Under the pieces are notes generated by a model. That model saw nothing but the letters and a program-made list of their open reading frames with translations. It was not told the DNA's origin and did not search any database. 64,000 nt of DNA from Patiria miniata (Eukaryota; Echinodermata; Asteroidea; Valvatida; Asterinidae). Position numbers and translations under genes: made by a program. Shown here one piece after another: positions 23,470-35,498 of this stretch (its first letter is position 1; every line of letters begins with the position of its first letter). The stretch spans positions 2,603,427-2,667,426 of the forward strand of contig NW_024037064.1 of assembly GCF_015706575.1 (NCBI RefSeq). The letters run 5' to 3'.

Positions 23470-26400
23470 CTTGCCTGACTGCAATTCATTTGCTGCATAA
23501 GCGCGGCCACTGCGTGTACATAGAACAATTAAATCCCCTGGTGTACGCGCGTCACATACAAGGAACGGTGCGCATCAACCAGCGAAATGTCCCGCCCATG
23601 GGACGTCGTTGCTAGGTAAAAGGGCGCCCTCTTTTGGTAGCGCACGGAGCTCATAACCATGTGAGTTGAAATGTGTCAATAACTGTGTCAATCATACCAT
23701 AGTTGTGCAATGTGCCCAAGATCATCCTTTATTATTGATCATGAGTGATCAGTGCCCCCAATAGTCAAATGGTAGATACCCCATTTCCCCAATACATTGT
23801 AGCCAGATTGTGTTCAGCTCTCCTCCCCCAAACATTATCACAAAAGTGAGATTTCACAACTTCAAACTTGAAGCAAATCATTCTTTTTTTTCATTGTTTG
23901 GTCCAAGTTTTGGTATTTGTACAATGTCTTGGTCGCAGAGTTGGACTACGTCACTGCATACACTGTGTAAAAATCTTGGAAAACGGTCACCCTAGCTCTT
24001 TTTCATTTCCCCCCTGCCCTTTTGAAATGTGTTAGTCCAGACGTTGTTTACCTTTAAAAAATAATGGACTGGCCCAGAGCCACATCAACAAGGAAGCAGG
24101 AAGTTGCATGGTCTCACTGTTCTCCAAGCAATGACCCTGCCAACACATCTTGTAAAGTTGTGCTTTATTCTTGCCTGGCAACTCTCGATTATTTCTTACA
24201 GGTATGTAGATTTTATATTTCATTTCTTATATTATAATTCACATTCATTGATTCCCTTCAGTTTACGCAATTGTATTGTTTGGAGTATAAGCCTACTGTT
24301 AATACTTGAGAATAAGTTGTTTAGTCTTGACACTTTCGTTTCTCTGAGTTTGTGAAGATGTTCCGCATTAATAGTACCCTCCTATGCAAACATGCATTCG
24401 GTGCCAAGTAATTTTTTCAGTCAAATAAAACAAGTGACTGTTTCAACAATTCCCAGGTCACATAAAGCAGGTTTGACTGGCTGGGACTGTTTAAGTGACT
24501 TGATATGCTTTGACTCCGGGTGAGTGATAAAACAGCTGTGACCACAACTTGCCTGTTTTGTCTGTTTAGTCACAGTGCTTGCTTGACATGATCTGACTGC
24601 TGGTCACGTACGGCTAGCCTTTTATGATATCTGACGAAGACTAAATGAATTATAAATATCGGAGCCGAAATGAATGGACAAGGGAGACACGATGTGCAGT
24701 ATTGATACCTCGTGTGAGAGTGTGTAATTTAGTACATACCATTCAGGTCAAGGGTCATAAGCATATACTGCTCTAGAACACATGCAGTAGAAGATGACTA
24801 TACTAATGCACTGCAATAATGTAAACATTACACCTTTGTTAAAGGTAAAGCAGGGGAAAAGGGAAGTGAAGATTGACTGTATGTGACTGTTTAAATAGCA
24901 AAAGGGTTAAGATGCCATTCAGAATAACAGTCAGAATTTCAATTTCTAAATGTTGAATGATGTCCTATACACTTAAGAAAGTAATGTCTCAAATGAAGTG
25001 CATAGTTAAGCTCATTGCTGTGCCAGCTCTGGAGTTATGGCATTTCCAGAGCTATACAGGCATGCAACTTTGCAGTTTGCAGTTGAAACAGTAAAGAAAG
25101 TTTCCAAGCACACAAAACTTTGTACAATGTTTTCCAGTTTTGTATGACACTATAGAATATGTTTTTAACTAGAAAACCAAATCACCTTATAGCTGGAAAG
25201 TTGCATGCCTGTATAGCTCTGTTTTTTTTCTGCTGGCATTTTGCTTTTTTTATTTGCCATTCATAAATACCTGAGACAGTTTACCCATTCCCATTTGTCG
25301 AGAGCTTGTCACATGGCCGGTCTTAAAGGAATGATAAAGACATATGCATATGGCTGCATGGCTGCAGTCTTAAACACTTTTCCAGTGTCACATGACATTT
25401 GGACTCCTATGAAATGTTCACAATCCTCACATAGGCATGTGCAACACTACCAGTGAGCCAGTGTTTAGTCCTAAATTCACCAAAGCTGCATCTCTGTGTC
25501 ATCGTGCAGAAGGCGCGATGTGCGAGCCATAAAAGGATTGTCTACAATGTATGTCTTACTTGTGAGCTGGACACTCCATTATATAGCTAGAGGGGTGTTT
25601 CGAGGAAAAAAAACTTTTACTTGTTTTGACTTTTGGTCCGAGAAGTTTTGATTTTCTGACCGAAATTTAAGATTGGGAATAAATGTGCTTGGTTGGTATT
25701 GAACACTATGTTCAAGACTGGTTGGATCGGTCTGGAATGCTTCGCCTTGGGTCAATGGCGAAGCCAGGAATTTTTCAGTGGGGGGGGGGGGGCGCTGGGG
25801 GGGGGGGCTGGAATATTTCATGGGGGGCGTCATGTAGATCAATGATCAATCAATATTTGTTTTAGAAACTAAAAATCTCAGTGGGGGGGGGGGGGGGCTG
25901 TCGCACCCCCCCCCACGCCCCCCCCCCCCCCCCCCCAGTTGAATCAAGGCAGTGTGTAATATACATGTATGTACAATGTACCAGTATAATATATGCATTA
26001 CGGGCTTCATGCGTACGATCAGATCGAGGTTTGCCGTGTGCAACCGATTGCACGCAAGTTGATAAAGCACGTAGTCACATCCTTGTATTCAAGGCCAGTA
26101 AGAGAGCAAGGCTTAAACAAAAAGTCTTCTTTTTTCATTGTTTGGTCTGACTTTTAATCTCGGTATTTTAAATGCCTATAGAATGTGGTGCAAAGATCTT
26201 TGGAATATGAGGCATCAGATAAAATCATATGCAATGATCACCGTCAGGCAAAGTCACTTACATGTACTGGCTGACAGTCAGGCATTCACTGGCTTGTTCA
26301 TCAGGCTTTGGTTCAAAATGATTCAGTTGAGTTACACATACAGTTGGCTTGTAGGACTGCACTGGCTGGCCAACTGACTGACAGACTGACAGACAGGTAG

Positions 26401-26490
26401 TCATCAATGGTCAGAAGAGATGAAAGTCTGATGTTGCTCAACTGACATCCATTCAATTCTGAAAAACAACAATCAACCCCATAAAATTAT
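23470..26490 (+). other. Upstream flank of TRIM copy 2, shared part
   Basis: Aligns with about 4500-5500 in unit 1 and 48450-52000 in unit 3. Includes the repeated TGGCTGACAGTCAGGCATTC segment and the poly-G/poly-C cluster. No gene seen. Confidence 0.55.
25775..25940. repeat. Cluster of long G-runs and C-runs
   Basis: G-runs of roughly 10-16 bases near 25780, 25798 and 25882, followed by C-runs of 9 to about 21 bases near 25905-25937, with only about ten bases between the last G-run and the first C-run. The complementary runs could form a very stable hairpin. Run lengths are likely to be poorly determined in any assembly. Confidence 0.7.
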
Positions 26491-26501
26491 CAAACACTTA
26501 C

Positions 26502-26730
26502 GTTAAATGGACACCGTAACTAACGTTAAACTTACTTAAATTTTCTCCAAAACTGCAGGCAGCTTGATAATATCAAACATTACTTGACAATTAAGAACAG
26601 CCCATTAAGACAATTCTGTAGCCCGATATGATGCTTTGCATTTTTTTTACTCTCTTAAACATCACAGCATGCCAGTTTAACGTTAGTTACGGCGTCCACT
26701 TATTGTTAGTTGCGGTGTCCACTTATAACA
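26502..26730. mobile_element. Inverted-repeat element with GTGGACACCGTAACTAAC ends
   Basis: About 30 bases at 26502-26531 (AATGGACACCGTAACTAACG core) are repeated inverted at 26675-26703 and, more diverged, again at 26703-26729. A further partial copy in direct orientation lies near 26854-26875. It sits at the left edge of the 9-kb block unique to unit 2. Confidence 0.6.
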
Positions 26731-27028
26731 ACAAACCTAGTTCTCCTGAAGCTTTTTTTCGCAATTTGATTTGAATAAGAAATGGATACCATGACAAGAT
26801 AGCCCACAATTGCCTTGTTTGATACTTGCAGAAGAATGCACAAACTGTGGAGGGTGGACACCGTGTAATTACATTAACTGTCCAAACATTATAATCTGCC
26901 TTGCAGTGAAAATATTTGGCCTATCGTCTTTTCAATGTTGTTTGCCACTCAGTGGGATGCTTCTCCCAACAATATAAGAGAAAAGTAACAGCATGCAGTT
27001 TTCAGATTAATGTCCCACTTTTGGTTGC

Positions 27029-27303
27029 ATGGGCGTCGCCAGGATTATTCCAGAGGGGGCAAAGCACATTTTTCCCCCAAAATCCATGTCTTTTGCCAGC
27101 GTATTCTCGATTTATCATTTTTCAAGGCTGGACAGGGACATTTGCCCCCCCCCTATAAACTTAATAGAAATACGACTTTTATTTGCACCTCTTTTTCTTT
27201 CCTCTCCCTTTTTTCTCCCTTTGTGTGTGTATGTGTGTGTTGCTTTTACAGGTGGGGGAGGGGGAGGGGGCAAGCGCACCTCTTCCCCCCTCGCATCACC
27301 CAT
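27029..27303. mobile_element. MITE with TGGGCGTCGC termini, second copy
   Basis: Left end ATGGGCGTCGCCAGGATT, interior resembling 2174-2445 (TTTATCATTTTTC, then a G-rich then C-rich tail), right end CGCATCACCCATG, a diverged complement of the left. Lies inside the 9-kb block unique to unit 2. Confidence 0.65.
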
Positions 27304-27711
27304 GTTTGGTTGCCAGTATTGTGTCCCTACACATTTATTGAATTTCTGGACTCAACAGCCGTGTGGTTGCGAAGGCCGATTTCTAAAGATTACGTAATAC
27401 TTCATTTTGAATGGAACAACATGCACAAAAACATGTTCACGTTGGCGGGCGAACTCTTTGAATATCAATTTATCCCGTTTAAAAGACCCTATCTTCATGC
27501 AAGTTTCAGGGTTTATTTCCGTTATACTGATAAACCTATGTGCTAAAAATCGTTTTGATATGTTCAGTCCTTTTTGTTCAAATTGGGGAAAAAAGGCCTT
27601 GTTATGTGCAATTTTACAAGTTGTATCACTGGTGTTTGCAATATCTGCCAATCTTTTCAAGCCTCATGAATATTAATAAGGTTCCTATCCATATACATTG
27701 TATATATTCCG

Positions 27712-28480
27712 CAAGCCGCGGTCGGTCAGCTGGAGGCCCGCCGGTGGCACCGGCGAGCGGGCGGACCTTTGCACCAGCGGTCTGCCGGTGGCAGCCCTTG
27801 AACGGTCTGCAGTTAGACTACCAAGTGCGGACCGACGGTGGACCACCAGCGTCCCTCCAGCGGCCCTCCGTAGGCTGCTCATGGCGGACCACCGGCGAGC
27901 GGGTAGACGTTTGTACCGACGGTCCGCCGGTGGCAGACCTCTGGTGGCCCGCCATTAGCCTACCAATAGGGGACCGACAGCGGGCCGACAGGGGACCTAC
28001 AGCGGGCCGACAGCGGACCACCAGCAGCCCTCCAGTGGCCCTTGGTAGGCTGCCGACGGCGGACCACCAGCGAGCAGGCGGACGTTTGTACCGGCGATCC
28101 ACCGGTGGCAGACCTCTGGTGGCCCGTCAACAGACTACCAATAGTGGACCGACAGCGGGCCACCAGAGGCCCTTCAGCGAACCGCTGTATGCTGCCCACG
28201 GCGGACCCCCTGGGCGGACGTATAAACCGGCGGTCCGCCGGTGGCAGCCCCCTGGCAGTCTGCCGTTGGCCTACTGACAGCGGACCTCTGGCGAATGGGC
28301 AAACGTTTGTGCTGGCTGCCGACGATGGACCAACGGCGATTGGGCAGCAGTTTTTACCCTCAGTCCGCCGGTGGCAACATGGCAACATACATGTCCACCC
28401 ACTCTAAAAATACTGCCACGCGAGAACCACTGGTGGGCCGACGGGCGGAGAGCCATCATCAAGGGGGTGCATTCAGACGA
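27712..28480. repeat. GC-rich tandem-repeat field 1
   Basis: Strongly GC-rich block inside AT-rich sequence. A landmark (CCGCCGGTGGCA and variants) recurs at about 27738, 27782, 27923, 28098, 28233 and 28365, that is every 132-175 bases, often preceded by GCGGACGTTTGTACCGGCG. Long frames exist on both strands only because stops are rare in this composition. Not called as a gene. Confidence 0.75.
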
Positions 28481-28499
28481 GAACCAACCATCAACTAGC

Positions 28500-31400
28500 G
28501 ATCAGCTGGGGGCCAACGTTGGGCCATCGGCTTGTGTGTATTCAAATATAAATAACTGTATTTGCTTATTAAAACTGAGGATACACCGATTATACTACGA
28601 AACATTTGTTGAGTGGGGCAAGACGAATATTAAACATAGCGACAATATTATATGAAACCAGTAACACTGACAAAAACTAATACTTCATTATACATTATAG
28701 TTGCATTATAATATGATAGATAACAAACCCTTGGTGCATATAATACAAAATGTACTTACATATAATAAGGGCAAGACTACACGTACAAATGCAACATTTT
28801 GTTTCACCAAAACACCTGATAACAATGTTTGAGGTTGATCTGCACTCTGCAGCGGTTAGGATGTTCTTCATACACAAACATCACAGTAGCATGCTGCAAA
28901 ATCGAATGTTGCAATATCATATACATGTAAATACAACGGAAATTATATGTTAAGTATCATAGCTAATGCTTATTTTCAAGTGATTCAACGTATATATTAA
29001 GATGTGCAGCTGTTATATAAGGAACGTTTTGGGGTGCAAGGACCAGCTTTGCCATACTGTGTACGTAGTGGGTATTCTGTGTACTCTGGGTACTCTAAAA
29101 ACCAATTTTGATGAAATTTGGCAGGTTTGTAGGCTCATGGTAAGAAGTTCCCCATATGTGAATTAACCCCCGAGGGTACATTTTATTAGGGTAACAAGTC
29201 AACTTGGGGTCACACACAAAACTTTTGAAAAATGTTTATCACTCACTGACGTACATAGTACTAATAGGCAGAAAAACTTTAGCTGAATACGTCCACTGGT
29301 ACAGTACTGCATGTTACCTTACAGAGTATGTACACCACTGTTACATAGGGCAGAAAATGATTTCAGCGACTTTTTAATTACAATCTTCCTCTGAACTTGA
29401 TGATGGGTTTGAATCAAACATTCAACGACATTTTCCCCTCTGACAAATGTTACTTTAGAAAAACTTTTAGAAAATACCATTTAAGCCCTAACGGTAAACA
29501 GTTTACATTCCATCATTAAAGAGTTGACAATAACAAAAAGTGAACAAATCCTCCCCATCAGGTCCTGAGCAGTTGGATTATAAAAACTCAACTTAAATGT
29601 GCTCTAGTTCTTGCTTTATAGCTGCGTCTGTCGCACTTAAGGTTGGACGGAGTTCTTTCTGATAGATTCTGAGTGATCAATGAGAAGAAAACAATGTACA
29701 TTTGACATTAAGATGACCTAGAACAGGAAATTGAGGAAGAGTACACTCGGTTACAGTTGAAATGAAGCAGAATTTATTAAAACGTTCCGGTATTTTCTGG
29801 GCACCCTGCAGGGAAACAAATGATGCAAGAGGTAATAAGCATATTATACATGTATGTGCCCGTATGTAAGTCGTATCATCTTTTTTGGATATTTCAGTTT
29901 ATAGTTTTTACTCAATATTGTAGTTTGTTTTTACTCAAACTAATCAACTATGAGACTGCCGGTTCACAACACATTAAATATATTAATACACGAAACTTGA
30001 GTTTTGGCACTCCTGAATAACCGAGCACATGCATCGGCTGCAATTTCTGGAAGTTCATACAATTTCATGCAGGCTTCTGAGTTGATAACAAAAATAACTG
30101 ACAGATTATACAAAAGTGCATATATGTACTTGACTTCCAGGCAACGCAATTTGAGTAAGTTTTGAAAGTTCAAACTATTTTCGAGTTATTTTCGAACAAA
30201 AAACCCCGACGTTTAGTTATTGCATTATTTCCTCATAGATCGATTTATTACCCGCCGGGGTTGTGCTCTAATTTTGCACGTAAAGCCCTTCTTCGGAGAG
30301 TTACAGAAGCCAAAAATCGGGAAAACATTTTTTTTGGTTAAAGGGAATGTACAACATTTGCTTTTGCTGCAATTTTCAGAAATAAATGGATTTGGAGGAT
30401 TAGTATGTTCTAGCAAATATTGTCGAAATGACTTGTTTCACGTTTTGGGCTTGTAGATGCTGGAAAAAAACATGAAAACCAATCATGTTCTTGTAGTTTG
30501 GTTCCCTGACCCCACTTTAGATGAAACGGAGCAAGCATGACTTTAGGAAACTGTAAGGTCAGAGAACTTCAGTCTAGCAGGCTTGTACCCCTTCACAGGT
30601 GTGTAATCAATTGCAAAGAAAACGCAGGATAACTAATTTTGAAAAATTAGCAGCAGTTTTTGAAAAAAGCCAGATTTCTCCAACGCTGGTCGGCCGACCA
30701 GCGTTGGAAAAATACCATTTTTCTTGAAAATGACAGTACACCAGGAGCCACAATTTTACAGGATGCTTTAGACTGTCATTCCCTAACAATCTAGTGAGGT
30801 ATTTCGTGATTGTTTGATCATTTCGTTTTGTGATGTTTGCAAATGTTGTATCTGCCCTTTAAAGCAACAAAATTAAAAAGTTGTCAGGGGATAAAATGAA
30901 TCTGTTTTTTTTTTAGAGTGCATGAGGCACGCATCCTTTTTTAAGAATGACTGCAAAATAATACGCTTTAAACGCTAATCCTTTTTAACGAATGACTGCG
31001 AAATAATACGCTTTAAACGCCAATCGAGTGGCATTGTGAAATGGCTACAAAACATGTCGAATATGATGGATTGGGGTATATGTTGAACATGTATTGGGTT
31101 TTCTAAAAGTTCACTGTATAGATTTACCGACATGGGAGATATATGAAAAACCTATACAGAATGAATATGCACTGATTAATCACTTCACGCATTTCGACCA
31201 AATTACACTTTTAACAGTTTATTTAATCCCCTTAACAGAAATACTTGTACAAAAGGTCACGTGTATGTTGAATATTAGTACTTATTATGGCATCAACCTC
31301 GAAGAGGGGGTGGTCTTTAGACCGATCTTCCCACACAGGCTGTATGAAGTCCGAAGTTTAAACATGCCTTAGCTTGCCACCAAATGCACTCATGTAGCGT

Positions 31401-32880
31401 ACCTAGCTGCTGAGTATAACCATTACGTTTGGGGGAAATAAGAAAATAACAGATATAACGATATTGTTTAATTAAGGTAGAGAAATATGTTTAGTTTTAC
31501 TTATCAATTTGAACACAATGTATGTTTATATTCGTTGTTCCTGTGCTCTTCAACCCAAACATATACATGTATGTCTCATATTTTATCGGGGCAAAATTAC
31601 CCTCTTTAGAAAAGGCTCCCTCTTTTTTTATTCATCTTTTATCAACGCTGACCTCACCCTGAACCTTACCCCATTACACACTATTTACACACTACATTTA
31701 TATAAAATGAAGAACTATGATCAAACTTCTGTAAGTCACTCCTAACCATGAAGATAGCCCGAGAGCCGAGGGATTGAAATTTTATGTACTTGTACATACC
31801 AACAAAACCCAGATGACCTTTTATACGTGTACGATTGCGATGTTGTGGATATGAACTTTAGGCCTGACCCAAGAGACTCAAATACTACGCCCGTAGGTAT
31901 GGTAACGAACTCGTTAATACACAAACCATATGGCTGCAGGTCTTTGGATGGGAATTTCTTAACGGTTAAACTGTATAATATAGTTGCCTCAAAATGTACA
32001 TCAAACTTAATTTTACAGCAATTCTAGTAACAAGATCATGGGCTAATTTTAAGTTAAAAGATAACTGAGCTAACAATTAACGTTCTTGGCTAGTATCTTG
32101 ACAATATTGTTAAATTTTGATTATTTAATCAAATTGAAAATGGCACATGAATATACGCAAGTCAAAGCTCTCCTCGGATTTTACAATGTCACATTTTGCC
32201 ATTTGCAAACAGTCTTCTCGCACAAATTTACCGAACTTTCCAACATAACCTATACCGTTGTTAACAAAACTCTAAATTATATGATTTCGAGAACAGTCTA
32301 AAACTCTAAAACTCTAAATTATATGATTTTGAGAACAGTCTCTCATCGGATTGGTTTATAATCTTTTTCAATATAAGAATACACAAGTTTTACGCCTACT
32401 ACCAACAATATCACACAAGATTATAGGATGGTAAAGAAAAATTCCACTCCTACCTTCTAAGCAATGCCGCAGTGTAAAGCTGTATGTGGAGCTGTACTGG
32501 AGCATGGCTTCACTTGACATTAACTGGACAGCGTCCGTTATAGTTGGCTGCTAGCTTGCTGACCGAGCACAGCGATTCAAAGAGCTATCACGTGGTCAGG
32601 ACGTAGAATTTGGGGTGTGACACGCATGCGCCCATATTAACATTTGTTTTTAATGGGAAACATTCACATTTCTGTTCGCTGGTGTGTGCAATGCACATTA
32701 AGAATTACTAAACCGCGCCTATTGGATAGAGGGGTTAATGAAAACACCTTGCAGCAAAACAATCCGAGATGTTGGTATCATTTCTTTTAAAAAGATTCTC
32801 CATTTAATTGTTACAGGCATGTGGCTTGAGTCTCAAGGTAGTGGACGTATTTTTCTCTTTTTTTTGGAGGGGGGGGGGGG
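28500..32880 (+). other. Non-coding interior of the 9-kb block before TRIM copy 2
   Basis: AT-rich and, apart from the TTAA MITE, unlike anything in units 1 or 3. Short direct duplications at about 30932-31023 (AATGACTGC...ACGCTTTAAACGC twice) and 32264-32340. All frames are short and none looks protein-like. Confidence 0.55.
30342..30858. mobile_element. TTAA MITE with central palindrome, copy in unit 2 block
   Basis: Same family as 18718-19225, in the opposite orientation, flanked by TTAA at 30338-30341 and 30859-30862. The central 28 bases at 30680-30707 (CCAACGCTGGTCGG and its exact complement) are a perfect palindrome, extended by flanking T and A. Non-coding. Confidence 0.85.
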
Positions 32881-32884
32881 GGGG

Positions 32885-34320
32885 CACCTAGCTGTTATGT
32901 GGCATGCTGCCCGACTAACAGCTGGTGGCCCACTGTCGGTGCTGGAACACCAGGCCTCTGGTGGTATATGTCACTGGCTACCGCTGGTTCTCTGCTGGCG
33001 GATTTGGAGGGGCAGGCCACTGGTGGTATGTCGCTGATTGCTGCTGGTAATCTGCTGGTTGATTTGTAGGGGCAGGCCACCAGTGGTATGCAGCTGACTG
33101 CCGCTGGTGGTCCGCTGGCGGTTTTGGAGCAGCTTGCCACTGGTGATATGCTGCTGACTGCCACTGGTAATCCGGTGGCAGATTTGGAGCGGCAGGCCAC
33201 TGGTGGTATGCCGCTGATTGCCGCTGGTAATCCACTGGCGGTTTTGAAGTGGCAGGCCGCTGGTAGTATGCCGCTAATTGCCGCTGGTAGTTCCGCTGGT
33301 GGTTTTGGAGTAGCAGGCCGCTGGTGGTATGCTGCTGACTGCCGGCTACCATTGGTCGACACTGAGACCCACGCGAAGTCACGCCAAATGACGCTAATGA
33401 ATATGCCAATTTGCCGCTGGTAATCGGCTGGCGGTTTTGAAGCGGCAGGCCGCTGGTAGTATGCCGCTGATTGCCGCTGGTAGTTCCGCTGGTGGTTTTG
33501 GAGTGGGAGGCCGCTGGTGGAATGCTGCTGACTGCCGGCTACGGTTGGTCGACACTGAGACCCACGCGAAGTCACGCCAAATGACGCTAATGAATATGCC
33601 AATTTGCCCTTCGTCAATATGCCAATATGCACTGTTGCCCTAAGATCAGCCAACCTGAAAACCATGCACATGAGTTAATTTGTCCTTGTTAAAATCCTCG
33701 TCAAAATTCCCCTTGGAGATAGTTCAAGGTGTAACACAAGCGTTTGCAACAACAGATTAAGCTGAAATGCGGACTATACTTAGATGATATAAGTGTTCAA
33801 CTACTTGTGAAATAACAACTTGAGGGTATGCTGCTGAGTGCCGCTGGTGGTCCGCTCACGGTTTTGGAGAGGCAGGTCGCTGGCGGTATATGCCGCTGGT
33901 AGTGCGCTAGCTGTTCGGGAGCGGTATGCCGCTGGTAGATAGTATGCCGCTGATTGCCTCTCGTGGTCTGCTTGCGGTTTAGGAGCGGCAGGCCGCTGGT
34001 ATGCCGCTGACTTCCTCTGGTGGTCTGCTGGCAGTTTTGGAGCGGTAGGCCACTGGGTGTACACCGCTGACTGCCTCTGGTGTTCCGCTGGCGGTTTTGG
34101 AGCAGTAGGCCGCTGGTAGTATGCCGCTGGTGGTCCGCTGGCAGTTTTGGAGCTGAAGGCGGCTGGTAGTATGCCGCTGATGATTGCCGCTTGTGGTTCC
34201 GCTGGCGGTTTTGGAGCGGCAAGCCTCTGGTGGTATGCCGCTGATTGCCGCTGGTGGTCGGCTGGCAGTTTAGGAGCGGCAGGTCACTGGTGGCATACCA
34301 CTAGCCTACCACTGGCGGAC
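32885..34320. repeat. 60-base minisatellite field 2 (CCGCTGGT-rich)
   Basis: Imperfect 60-base units such as TGGTGGTATGCCGCTGATTG followed by CCGCTGGTAATCCGCTGGCG and GTTTTGGAGCGGCAGGCCAC. Since 60 is divisible by three, - strand frames show a 20-residue repeat (QSAAYHQ, then P-rich). An internal block of about 190 bases is duplicated (about 33228-33415 and 33420-33608). Interruptions by non-repeat sequence near 33600-33830. Confidence 0.8.
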
Positions 34321-34474
34321 CGCTGATGGTTTGGGTCGGCATGCCGATGCCGACAAGCCACTCCCCAGCCACTGGTGGTCCGACGGTAGCTTCCGGACTT
34401 GGATTATGGTGTGCAGTAAAAATTTGCAGAATAGCCTCCTTCACAAGTTATTAATTAATAAATATCACCCTTTT

Positions 34475-34920
34475 TGCCGGCTACCATTGGGCGACACTGA
34501 GACCCACGCGAAGTCCTGCCAAGTGACGCTAATGAATATGCCAATTTGCCCTTCGTCAATATGCCAATATGCACTGTTGCCCTGATATTAGCCAACCTGA
34601 AAACCATGCACATGAGTTAATTTGTCCTCGTTAAAATCCTCGTCAAAATTCCCCTTGGAGATAGTTCAAGGTGTAACACAAGCGTTTGCAACAACAGATT
34701 AAGCTGAAATGCGGACTATACTTAAATGATATAAGTGTTCAACTACTTGTGAAATAACAACTTGAGGGTATGCTGCTGAGTGCCGCTGGTGGTCCGCTCA
34801 CTGTTTTGGAGAGGCAGGTCGCTGGCGGTATATGCCGCTGGTAGTGCGCTAGCTGTTCGGGAGCGGTATGCCGCTGGTAGATAGTATGCCGCTGATTGCC
34901 TCTCGTGGTCTGCTTGCGGT
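34475..34920 (+). repeat. Direct duplicate of 33533-33978
   Basis: About 445 bases starting TGCCGGCTAC and ending CTGCTTGCGGT are repeated nearly identically about 942 bases downstream, including both non-repeat sequence and part of minisatellite field 2. The right end is abrupt at 34920. Confidence 0.85.
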
Positions 34921-35498
34921 ACTTCCCTCATACTAAGTATCTAATTCCTAAAAATTTACATAAATACATAGATTTGGGGATGTTTGCGAACGATTTCTGG
35001 CCGACTTGAAGGTAGGCTTTACCAGTTTCGTCATCCACGACGGCGATTTTTTTTTCACTGACATGAAGCTTAGACGTTCTCCTTCCATTACAATTTTTAT
35101 CATTTCAATCACACTAAGCATATTCTCTGAGAAACACAACGTTCAAAAGACCATTTTTGGGGGGGCTGCATGAATTTCACTGCTCTGTTTTAGCGTCCAT
35201 GTGCGTAATCAGATTATCTTTTTTAACAACGGCGACGCTTAGGCCTTCGCAACCACATGGCTGCAAGACCAGGGGAATTACAGTTTGCTACAAATTAAGC
35301 CTACTAGCCTACAAAGTAACAGGATCCATGGGGAAAGTTAGTTAACTCAAATACCTGAGTTCCGATCAATAAGTGCAAAAATCAAGTCAGAAGGCAAGTA
35401 TGAACTCTTTGCAGATACCATCCATAATTCCAAATTATTACTCGGTTATAATCATTTTTTATTTTTATAATTGTTTGTGTACAGACGTGAAAGATAAA
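34921..35498 (+). other. Immediate 5' flank of TRIM copy 2
   Basis: No similarity by eye to the 5' flanks of copies 1 and 3. A TTTGTGTACAG acceptor-like site at about 35474-35484 precedes the start codon by 14 bases, so a spliced leader exon could lie further upstream. No TATA box called. Confidence 0.5.

Noticed and set aside
27540-28277. A 245-aa + strand frame and overlapping - strand frames over the GC-rich field
   Set aside because: Open on several frames at once, built from the repeat unit, arginine/proline/glycine-rich, with no recognisable domain. GC-rich repeats lack stops by composition.
32895-33671. A 258-aa - strand frame
   Set aside because: It is the translation of the 60-base minisatellite; kept only as a repeat and a low-probability protein in the findings.
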